A DNA stretch of 64,000 nucleotides from Actinosynnema sp042752395 (GTDB lineage Bacteria > Actinomycetota > Actinomycetes > Mycobacteriales > Pseudonocardiaceae), in contig NZ_JBHYXZ010000002.1 in the NCBI RefSeq assembly GCF_042752395.1, forward strand, positions 70,903-134,902, in the 5' to 3' direction. The translations under genes were made by a program, and so were the position numbers. The notes under the pieces were generated by a model that worked only from the letters and a program-made list of their open reading frames with translations, was not told the DNA's origin and searched no databases. Shown in pieces: positions 26,784 through 33,812 of the stretch. The number at the start of each line of letters is the position of its first letter. Position 1 is the first letter of the stretch.

Positions 26784-27852
26784 CGGCCAACTTCTTCACC
26801 GCGACCGCGTTGAGCGGGCCCAGGTAGATCCCGTCCGACACCGACGTGAACCGCCTGGCCTTGGACGCCTCCCACTGCGGGAACTTCGCGAACAGGTCCT
26901 CGGCCATCACCCGCGCGTCCTCGCCGGGCTGGAACAACCCGACCACCAGCAGGTCCACCCGTGCCGCGGCGAGCGCTTCGGCGTTGATCTCGGCCAGTTC
27001 GGCGTTGGTCCTGCCGGCGAACGGGTTCACCCCGCCCGCGCGGTCGATGACGTCGTCGTAGATCCCGCCGCCGAACACCGCGGGCAGGCCGTTGTTGTTC
27101 ATCATCGACATCCCCGGGTAGACGACCAGGAGGTTCCTGCGCTGCTTGCCCGCCACCGCCTGCTCGGCCTCGGCCAGGCGGGCGCGCTGCTCGTTGACGT
27201 AGTCGGCGGCCCGCTGCTGCACGTCGAAGATCCGGCCCAGCTCCAGCAGCAGCTCGAACGACGACTCGACCGACTGCCCCCGGTAGCGCTCCTGGTCCTC
27301 CGGCGACGCCGCCGGGTCGCCGAACCCGCAGTTGACCGGCGTCACGTAGCTCGCGACACCGGCGGCGGCCAACTGATCACGGCTGATGGAGCCGATCTTC
27401 TCGTCGAAGCCGCCCGCCCACGGGGAGATCACCAGGTCGGGTCGCAGGCCGAGCACCTGCTCGCGCGGCACCTCGAAGTTCTGGTTGAGCGTCAACCCGC
27501 CGGTGGGGACCGCTTTCACCTTCTCCACCATCGCCGGGTCGTCCGACACCCCGTAGGACTGGCTGTTGGCCAGGACGCGGTCCTGGATGCCCAGCACGAC
27601 GAAGCTCTCCACCTCGGCCACGGAGGTCCCGTTGAGCAGGACCACCCGGCTGGGCGCCCGCTCGAACGTCACCGTCCGGCCGCAGTTGCGGATGGTCAAC
27701 GGGTAGGTCGTCGGGGCCGCGGTCACCGACGGCGGCACGGAACGGGAGGTGGGCGCAGTGGAGGCGCCCGACCCCGCACCGCACCCGACGATGGCCACCG
27801 CCACCAGGACCAGGGGAACCGCCGACACGCGCCGAGTCGTGGATGTCAACAC
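26767..27852 (-). CDS. Metal-chelate ABC substrate-binding lipoprotein
   Basis: The roughly 361-residue FecB/BtuF-type protein has lipobox IVGC (Cys24), VVLLNGTSVAEVESFVVLGI after strand 1 and ALAAARVDLLVVGLF at the second lobe. GTG 27852 lies 7 bases after the -10 of an ECF-type promoter, the same spacing as in the anti-sigma gene, which points to a leaderless start; GTG 27858 and ATG 27927 are upstream alternatives. A Nur-box-like site lies 100 bp upstream, in the region shared with sod, so nickel or a related metal is a possible cargo besides a siderophore. Confidence 0.85.
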   Translation of the reverse strand: MLTSTTRRVSAVPLVLVAVAIVGCGAGSGASTAPTSRSVPPSVTAAPTTYPLTIRNCGRTVTFERAPSRVVLLNGTSVAEVESFVVLGIQDRVLANSQSYGVSDDPAMVEKVKAVPTGGLTLNQNFEVPREQVLGLRPDLVISPWAGGFDEKIGSISRDQLAAAGVASYVTPVNCGFGDPAASPEDQERYRGQSVESSFELLLELGRIFDVQQRAADYVNEQRARLAEAEQAVAGKQRRNLLVVYPGMSMMNNNGLPAVFGGGIYDDVIDRAGGVNPFAGRTNAELAEINAEALAAARVDLLVVGLFQPGEDARVMAEDLFAKFPQWEASKARRFTSVSDGIYLGPLNAVAVKKLADAAHG

Positions 27853-27859
27853 ACCCACC

Positions 27860-27888
27860 AAGTCGTCCGGTGGTCGCCTCTGGTTCCC
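27860..27888 (-). promoter_or_regulatory. ECF-type promoter of the second ABC uptake operon
   Basis: Minus-strand GGGAAC (27888-27883), 17 bp, CGACTT (27865-27860), then 7 bases to GTG 27852. Confidence 0.58.
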
Positions 27889-27950
27889 GCCGTCCGCGAA
27901 CGAGCGGCACAGCATCATCCGGGACACGCGGTACCCGACCGTTCATCCTG

Positions 27951-27967
27951 TTGCAAATATCTTGCAG
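27951..27967. promoter_or_regulatory. Nur-box-like site upstream of sod
   Basis: TTGCAA (27951-27956), five bases, TTGCAG (27962-27967). The Streptomyces Nur (nickel-responsive Fur) box is tTGCaa-N5-ttGCAA, and Fe-SOD genes are classic Nur targets. It sits 46 bp before the sod start, in an AT-rich patch likely to be the promoter. One mismatch at the last base. Confidence 0.6.
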
Positions 27968-28013
27968 TTAGTATCTGATGGCAACAGCACACCGAGCGAT
28001 GAGGTGACCACGC

Positions 28014-28637
28014 GTGGGCCAGTACCAGCTACCCGACCTGCCCTACGACTACGCCGCGCTGGAGCCGGCGATCACCGGCGAGATCCTGGAGCTGCACCAC
28101 TCCAAGCACCACGCCGCCTACGTCAATGGCGCCAACGACACCCTGGAGCGCATCGCCGAGCTCCGCGACAAGGACGACTTCTCCGGCATCGTCGGCCTGG
28201 AGAAGACCTTCGCCTTCAACCTGTCCGGCCACGTGCTGCACACGGTCTTCTGGGAGAACCTGTCCCCCGACGGCGGCGACCGCCCCGAGGGCGAGCTGGC
28301 CGCCGCGATCGACGAGCACTTCGGCTCCTTCGACGCCTTCGCCAAGCAGCTCTCCGCCGCCACCTCCACCGTGCAGGGCTCCGGGTGGGGCGTGCTGGCC
28401 TGGGAGCCGCTGTCGAAGCGCCTGGTGGTTGAGCAGGTCTACGACCACCACGGCAACATCGGCATGAACACCAGCCCCCTACTGGTCTTCGACGCCTGGG
28501 AGCACGCCTACTACCTCCAGTACCGCAACGTGCGCCCCGACTACGTCCAGAAGCTGTGGTCACTGGTCAACTGGACCGACGTCACCCGCCGCTTCGACCT
28601 CGCCCGCAACGGGCTGCCCACCCTGCCCGCCGCCTGA
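28014..28637 (+). CDS. sodF: Iron/manganese superoxide dismutase
   Basis: The 207-residue product is a full Fe/Mn SOD. His28 in ELHHSKHH, a second His in SGHVLHTVFW, and Asp and His in DAWEHAYYLQY are the four metal ligands. It dismutates superoxide in the cytoplasm. The close resemblance to Streptomyces SodF and the Nur-box-like site upstream suggest an iron-type enzyme repressed by nickel, but Fe against Mn cannot be settled by reading. GTG 28014 is the start. A hairpin at 28693-28724 ends the unit. Confidence 0.9.
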   Translation: MGQYQLPDLPYDYAALEPAITGEILELHHSKHHAAYVNGANDTLERIAELRDKDDFSGIVGLEKTFAFNLSGHVLHTVFWENLSPDGGDRPEGELAAAIDEHFGSFDAFAKQLSAATSTVQGSGWGVLAWEPLSKRLVVEQVYDHHGNIGMNTSPLLVFDAWEHAYYLQYRNVRPDYVQKLWSLVNWTDVTRRFDLARNGLPTLPAA

Positions 28638-28692
28638 CCGCGGGCCGCGAACCCGGCAGCGGGTGCTCCGACAAGCCCTCCTCTGCCGTGAC

Positions 28693-28724
28693 AGGTGCCC
28701 CGGATCGACCGATCCGGGGCACCT
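28693..28724. terminator. Hairpin terminator after sod
   Basis: AGGTGCCCCGGATC (28693-28706), 4-base loop, GATCCGGGGCACCT (28711-28724): perfect 14-bp stem, 55 bp beyond the sod stop. Confidence 0.75.
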
Positions 28725-28765
28725 CGCCGTCTTCCCGGCACCGGTCCGTCACCGAGGGAGTTGAC

Positions 28766-29515
28766 GTGGGTAATCGTGTCGACAGCGCCGTCGCCCGTGA
28801 GTGGGTGCGGCGGTGGGACCGCCAGCAGGAGCGTTACATCGCCGACCGCGAGGAGCGGTTCCGGGTGATCGGCGACGTGGTGGCGAAGGCGTGCGCCGGG
28901 GTCGGCTCCCCCGTGGTGCTCGACCTCGGGTGCGGACCGGGATCGCTGACCACCCGGCTGCGCGACCGCGTCGGCGGACGCGTGGTCGGCGTCGACGCGG
29001 ACCCGTTCCTGCTCGAACTGGCCCGCGCCACCGGCGAGGGCATCGACTACCTGCACGCCGACCTCACCTCGCCCGGCTGGACCGACCGGGTCGGCGGCAC
29101 GTGGGACGCCGCGGTGTCCACCACCGCGCTGCACTGGATCGCACCCGAACCGCTCGGCGACCTCTACCGCGAACTCGCGCGGGTGATCCGCCCCGGCGGC
29201 GTCCTGGTCAACGGCGACCACCTCCACCACGACCAGCCCGCGCTGCGCGAGTTCGCCGCGCACGTGCGGGACCGTCGCGCCGAACGCGCCGGGGTCACCG
29301 GCAACGAGGAGTGGCGGCGCTGGTGGGAAGCGGTACACGCCGACCCCGACCTGACCGCCGCCTTCAGCCCCGAGGAACTGGCCTGCGCGCACGGCGGCTA
29401 CGGCAACGGACTCAGCGCCGGCGACCACGCCGCGCTGCTGCGCGAGGCGGGCTTCACCGAGGTCGATGTCGTGTGGCAGTACGGCGACGACCACGTGCTG
29501 GTGGCCGTGCGGTGA
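28766..29515 (+). CDS. Class I SAM-dependent methyltransferase (trans-aconitate-type)
   Basis: The 249-residue methyltransferase has VVLDLGCGPGSLTTRL, VVGVDADPFLLELA, WDAAVSTTALHWIAPEPLGD and VIRPGGVLVNGDHLHHDQP. The TTALHWI motif and overall pattern match Tam-like methyltransferases. GTG 28766 has GGGAG five bases upstream. Its stop overlaps the next GNAT gene (GTGA), so the two are coupled; the pair may modify one small molecule. Confidence 0.78.
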   Translation: MGNRVDSAVAREWVRRWDRQQERYIADREERFRVIGDVVAKACAGVGSPVVLDLGCGPGSLTTRLRDRVGGRVVGVDADPFLLELARATGEGIDYLHADLTSPGWTDRVGGTWDAAVSTTALHWIAPEPLGDLYRELARVIRPGGVLVNGDHLHHDQPALREFAAHVRDRRAERAGVTGNEEWRRWWEAVHADPDLTAAFSPEELACAHGGYGNGLSAGDHAALLREAGFTEVDVVWQYGDDHVLVAVR

Positions 29516-30084
29516 CCGGCGACCTCGCGCACCGCGACCCGACCGGGCACCACGTGCTCACCGAAGTCGACGCGCCGGGCCTGCTCGCACTCGCACAACC
29601 CCTGGAACGGATCTACCGCGCCTGCTTCGCCGAACCGCCGTGGAACGAGGACGAGGCCCGCTTCGCCGGGTTCGCCGACCGCCTGGCCCGGCACATGGCC
29701 GGACCCGGGGTCCGCGGCGTCGTCGCCCGGCACGACGGGAACCCGGTCGCCGTCGCCTACGGCTGGCCGTCCGCGCCCGAAGTCCCGGACACACCCTTCT
29801 ACACCGGGGCCCACAACGCCCTCTCCCCCGCCGACCGGTACCGGCTCCGCCCACCGGCGATCGAGGTCGTGGAGCTGATGGTCGCCCCAGGACACCGCGG
29901 GCACGGGCTGGCCGGCCGACTGCTGGAACGCTTCGTCCAGGGTTACCCCCGCGCCTGGTTGTGCACCCACCCCGACGCCCCGGCCCGACACCTCTACCGG
30001 TCGCGGGGATGGGCGCAACGCGGCTCGTTCACCGACGTCAACGGCGTGCCGCTGGTCGTGTTCACCCTCGACACCACGTCCTGA
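29512..30084 (+). CDS. GNAT-family N-acetyltransferase
   Basis: The 190-residue product has GNAT motif A VVELMVAPGHRGHGLAGRLLE and the C-terminal ARHLYRSRGWAQRGSF typical of the fold. The N-terminal part (YRACFAEPPWNEDEARFAGF) is seen in small actinobacterial GNAT proteins of unknown substrate. GTG 29512 is fixed by a 4-bp overlap with the methyltransferase gene. Confidence 0.8.
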   Translation: MTGDLAHRDPTGHHVLTEVDAPGLLALAQPLERIYRACFAEPPWNEDEARFAGFADRLARHMAGPGVRGVVARHDGNPVAVAYGWPSAPEVPDTPFYTGAHNALSPADRYRLRPPAIEVVELMVAPGHRGHGLAGRLLERFVQGYPRAWLCTHPDAPARHLYRSRGWAQRGSFTDVNGVPLVVFTLDTTS

Positions 30085-30132
30085 CCCCTCCACTACCAGC
30101 ACGTGGACCACCGAACCGGCGTTACCCCGGCA

Positions 30133-30155
30133 GGTTCCCGAAATCGCCGGGAACC
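30133..30155. repeat. Inverted repeat overlapping the PepSY promoter -35
   Basis: GGTTCCCG, 7 bases, CGGGAACC: a perfect 8-bp inverted repeat whose right arm is the -35 element of the PepSY promoter. It could be an operator for a repressor that competes with the sigma factor. Confidence 0.4.
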
Positions 30156-30177
30156 AAGTGGCCGCCCCGCACGACTA
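30149..30177 (+). promoter_or_regulatory. ECF-type promoter of the PepSY gene
   Basis: GGGAAC (30149-30154), 17 bp, CGACTA (30172-30177), about 40 bp before GTG 30219. Confidence 0.55.
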
Positions 30178-30218
30178 GTGGGCAGGTATTCCCTGCTCAT
30201 CCCCACCAGAGGTGTCCC

Positions 30219-31673
30219 GTGTCCGCTCCTCCCGTCGACGACGTACGCACCGACGAAACCCCCGCCACCACCCGGGTCTCCGTCGTGCCGTTGTTGCGCC
30301 GTCTGCACTTCTACGCCGGGGTCCTGGTGGCACCGTTCCTGGTCGTGGCCGCGCTGTCGGGCCTGCTTTACGCGCTCGCACCCCAGCTCGACACCATGCT
30401 CTACGACGACGTGCTGGAAGCGTCCTCTACGGACGGCGCGGCGCGCCCGGTGTCCGAGCAGGTCGCCGCCGCCCAGGCCGCCCTGCCCGACGGCACGGTC
30501 ACCGGCGTGCTGCTGGCCGACGACCCCGAGGCCACCACCCAGGTGGTGTTCTCCCTACCCGGCCTCGACGAGGAGTACAACCAGACCGTCTACGTCAACC
30601 CCCACACCGCGCAGGTACAAGGCCAGCTGACCACCTGGTTCGGATCGACCCCGGTCACCACCTGGCTGGACAACCTGCACCGGCACCTGCACCTCGGCGA
30701 ACCCGGCAGGCTGTACTCCGAGCTGGCCGCGAGCTGGCTGTGGCTGATCGCGCTCGGCGGCGTCGTGTTGTGGCTGACCCGACAACGCACCGCCCGTCGC
30801 CGGGTCAAGGCGGTGCTGGTCCCGGAATCCGACGCCAAGGGCGTCCGCAAGACCCGTTCACTGCACGCAAGCCTGGGGATGTGGGTGCTGATCGGCGCGC
30901 TGTTCCTCTCCGCCACCGGCCTGACCTGGTCGACCTACGCCGGCGAGAACTTCAGCGCCGCCCTGACCGCCCTCAACGCCAAGGCCCCCGTCCTGGACAC
31001 CAGCCTGGGCGGCGCCACGGGCAGCACCGGCTCCGACGGACACGGTGAACACAGCAGCGGATCGCAGGACACCGAGCCAGTGGACCCGGCCACCTTCGAC
31101 CGGGTCCTCGCCACCGCACGCGCCGCAGGGCTGGACGGACCGCTCCAACTCAGCGTCGCCGCCGAACCCGGCACCGCGTGGACCGCCGCGCAGAACGACA
31201 ACACCTGGCCCGTCCGCCTGGACAAGATCGCCGTCGACCCGGAGACCGCGGCCACGACCGCCCGCGCCGACTGGGCCGACCGCCCCTTCCTGGCCAAGCT
31301 GTCGACCCTGGGCATCCAGGCCCACATGGGACGGTTGTTCGGCCTGGCCAACCAGATCGCCCTGTTCCTGCTGGCCGCCGGCATCTTGACCCTGATCGTG
31401 CTCGGGTACCGGATGTGGTGGCAGCGCCGTCCCACCCGCGCCGACCGCCGAGCACCCCTGGGCACCGCCCCCAAGCGGGGAACCTGGCAGCACCTGCCAC
31501 TGTGGTTCGTCATCCCCGCGCCCCTCGTGCTCATCGCCATCGGCTGGGCCGTCCCCCTGCTCGGCCTGAGCCTGCTGGCCTTCCTCGTCCTCGACGGACT
31601 GCTCGGCCTGGCCCGCCGACGCACCGGCCGCGGGAGCGGAACCGACGACGTGGCGGCCCGACCGGCGAGCTGA
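30219..31673 (+). CDS. PepSY-domain membrane protein, possible metal reductase
   Basis: The 484-residue PepSY-TM protein has an N-terminal helix RRLHFYAGVLVAPFLVVAAL with the conserved RxLHxxxG pattern, a loop motif NLHRHLHLGEPGRL, another helix pair around LHASLGMWVLIGALFLSATG, and LGIQAHMGRLFGLANQIALF then a terminal pair. Conserved His in membrane helices is typical of this family, which includes putative ferric/cupric reductases and siderophore-utilisation partners. GTG 30219 has AGAGG upstream. Control by the shared ECF motif places it with the metal-uptake operons. Confidence 0.82.
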   Translation: MSAPPVDDVRTDETPATTRVSVVPLLRRLHFYAGVLVAPFLVVAALSGLLYALAPQLDTMLYDDVLEASSTDGAARPVSEQVAAAQAALPDGTVTGVLLADDPEATTQVVFSLPGLDEEYNQTVYVNPHTAQVQGQLTTWFGSTPVTTWLDNLHRHLHLGEPGRLYSELAASWLWLIALGGVVLWLTRQRTARRRVKAVLVPESDAKGVRKTRSLHASLGMWVLIGALFLSATGLTWSTYAGENFSAALTALNAKAPVLDTSLGGATGSTGSDGHGEHSSGSQDTEPVDPATFDRVLATARAAGLDGPLQLSVAAEPGTAWTAAQNDNTWPVRLDKIAVDPETAATTARADWADRPFLAKLSTLGIQAHMGRLFGLANQIALFLLAAGILTLIVLGYRMWWQRRPTRADRRAPLGTAPKRGTWQHLPLWFVIPAPLVLIAIGWAVPLLGLSLLAFLVLDGLLGLARRRTGRGSGTDDVAARPAS

Positions 31674-31696
31674 GCGGACGAGCCGAGTTCCCCGGC

Positions 31697-31739
31697 GGCT
31701 GTTCGGTGGTGCGGAGCTGCTCCGCACCACCGAACAGCC
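31697..31739. terminator. 20-bp perfect hairpin between convergent genes
   Basis: GGCTGTTCGGTGGTGCGGAG (31697-31716), 3-base loop, exact complement at 31720-31739. It separates the PepSY gene from the convergent small membrane protein gene and is likely a bidirectional terminator. Confidence 0.8.
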
Positions 31740-31742
31740 CCG

Positions 31743-31991
31743 TCACTCGCCGTGTCCTCCGTCGCCGGTGTGATCCTCCGAAACCCCCGTCGCCGGCTCT
31801 CCGCCGATCGGGCCCACCGCGGAGCCGAGCGTCCACGCCGCAGCCGCCACCAACACCAGCACAACCCCGAACGCAGCCAACTTCCCCACCGGAGTCAGCC
31901 GCGCCACCAACTCACCGACACCACCCAAGCCGATCGCCACACCGCAGCCCACCAACAGGACGACCGCGAGCACACCCGCCACGACCGCCAT
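31743..31991 (-). CDS. Small two-helix membrane protein
   Basis: An 82-residue product from ATG 31991 has two hydrophobic segments (AVVAGVLAVVLLVGCGVAI and AAFGVVLVLVAAAAWTLGS) and an acidic, Gly/His-containing C-terminal tail. No family recognised. It ends 3 bp from the 20-bp hairpin. The 275 bases upstream (31992-32266) show no gene. Confidence 0.5.
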   Translation of the reverse strand: MAVVAGVLAVVLLVGCGVAIGLGGVGELVARLTPVGKLAAFGVVLVLVAAAAWTLGSAVGPIGGEPATGVSEDHTGDGGHGE

Positions 31992-32266
31992 CACCGGCAC
32001 CCCACCAAGCCAACCAGCTCGACCATGCGCCAAGAGTACCGACCAGCGACGGCATACAGCCCGCGCGACATCGCCATCGCGCCCTTCCGGCAATCAGGAG
32101 AAAACCCGAACCGAGCCACCCAACACGCGAACCCGACCCTCGACGAATCACCCACCACAGGACCCCAGCAGATCAGCGACACCTGCATCCCGGCTCGCGA
32201 CAACCGGCCACACGGGACGGTGTCACCGACACCTCGAAGGCTCGGACCATGCCTCACCACGATCCA

Positions 32267-33679
32267 TCACGCCTGTGATGGCATGCCCACCTCGTCGAAG
32301 CGATTCCCGCACACCCGGACGCTCCCCCGTTCGCAGACCACTCTGGCACCCACATCCCGCACTGGCGCCGCGGCAGCCGCATGGACGACAGCCGATCCGG
32401 GCAAGGCGACGGCGACGCGCTCCAACAGGTGATCCTCGCGCCAGTACACCGGCTTCGGACCGTCGACCGGGCGCGGTCGGGCACTGCTGTAGCCGTGACG
32501 GCACCGGTAGCCGGGGCGTCCGTGCACCCAGTGCGCGTCCATCCGCCGTCCACACACCTCGCACACCACCAAACCCGACAACAGGTACCGACGTTCACCA
32601 CCGTCGCCATTGGGGCGTCGGGCACGCACCTTCTGGACCGCAGTGAAGTCGCGCATGCTCACCAGCGGCGTGTGCACGACCTCTAGGGAAATCGCCCAGT
32701 CCTGCGGCAGGTTCGGAACCTGCCCCGACCGACCGGTGCGCAGATCGACCTCGTCTCGATCGTTGGCGACCCGATTCCACACCTGACGGCCGGTGTAGCG
32801 CGGGTTCTCCAGGATCGTCTGCACCGACTGCACACTCCACCCCACACCCGAGCGATGCCGATTGCGCTCCCGATCCGCCGCCGACGGGCACGGCACACCA
32901 CGCTCGTTCAACTCCCGGGCGATCCCGGCCACCGACACCCCGCTCAACCGACGTGCGAACATCCACCGCACATGCCCCGCGGTCCGCGGATCCGGCGCCA
33001 GCTTCCGCGCCCGCCGCCCCCAGCGCGCGTCCGCGCGCCGCGGATGCGGGCCACCGTCGACCAGCATGTACCCATACGGCGGACGACCACCCAGATACCG
33101 GCCCAGCTCGGCCTGCGCCTTCATCGCCGCCAACGCCCGGTTGCGCGCCCGGATCACCTCCCGCTCCGACTGCGCACCCAGAAACGTCATCAACCTGCGG
33201 TGCTCGCCGTCATCCAGGTCCACCCGGCCGCCGACCTCCGGCAACCACACCTGCACACCGGCGGCGCGCAGCAGCGGCACCAACTCGTCGAACTGACGAC
33301 CACAGAACGCCCGCTCGTACTCCCCCACCACGATCGCGTCGAACCCGCGGTCCGGATCGGCCAACGCCTCCAGCAACCGGGCCGCCTCCGGCCGGTTGGA
33401 CCACCGACGCCGCCGCGAGGCGCCCTCGTCGAAGAACTCCACCTCGATCGTGCCGTGCCCGGCGATCAGGCGCTCACACACCTCCCGCTGCCACAACCGC
33501 GAGGAATACCGGTCCTGGTACTCCGAGGTCGACATCCACCCGTAGAACGTAAACCTCAAGCCCAAGTGCACGTGCGGGTCCTGCGAGCGCCTCCGTTCTC
33601 CCTTGCACTGTTTGGCCTGCAACCACTCATTCAGCAGGTCCTGATCGGCTGTAGACGTGATCACTGTGAACGCCTCCAT
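32267..33679 (-). CDS. Serine recombinase with altered catalytic motif
   Basis: The 470-residue product follows the large serine recombinase plan: catalytic domain (FYGWMSTSEYQDRYSSRLWQ; FDAIVVGEYERAF; FLGAQSEREVIRARNRALAA), recombinase domain (GRPPYGYMLVDGGPHP; ILENPRYTGRQVWN) and a zinc ribbon (CEVCGRRMDAHW then YRCRHG). The motif normally Y-x-R-x-S is Y46-G-W48-M-S50: the catalytic Arg is Trp, a CGG-to-TGG change, so it is probably inactive. The C-terminal coiled coil is short compared with the integrase at 47760. It marks the left edge of the defence island. Confidence 0.78.
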   Translation of the reverse strand: MEAFTVITSTADQDLLNEWLQAKQCKGERRRSQDPHVHLGLRFTFYGWMSTSEYQDRYSSRLWQREVCERLIAGHGTIEVEFFDEGASRRRRWSNRPEAARLLEALADPDRGFDAIVVGEYERAFCGRQFDELVPLLRAAGVQVWLPEVGGRVDLDDGEHRRLMTFLGAQSEREVIRARNRALAAMKAQAELGRYLGGRPPYGYMLVDGGPHPRRADARWGRRARKLAPDPRTAGHVRWMFARRLSGVSVAGIARELNERGVPCPSAADRERNRHRSGVGWSVQSVQTILENPRYTGRQVWNRVANDRDEVDLRTGRSGQVPNLPQDWAISLEVVHTPLVSMRDFTAVQKVRARRPNGDGGERRYLLSGLVVCEVCGRRMDAHWVHGRPGYRCRHGYSSARPRPVDGPKPVYWREDHLLERVAVALPGSAVVHAAAAAPVRDVGARVVCERGSVRVCGNRFDEVGMPSQA

Positions 33680-33812
33680 CGCGGAGCACTGGGACGTCTG
33701 CGTGACCACTGCGCCTGACCGGCCTGACGCACCATCACCGACATGTCGCCCGAACGGAGCATTACCAACCTTCGAATGGCGGCATGCCGGCATAGGAAGT
33801 TGCGCCCAACCC

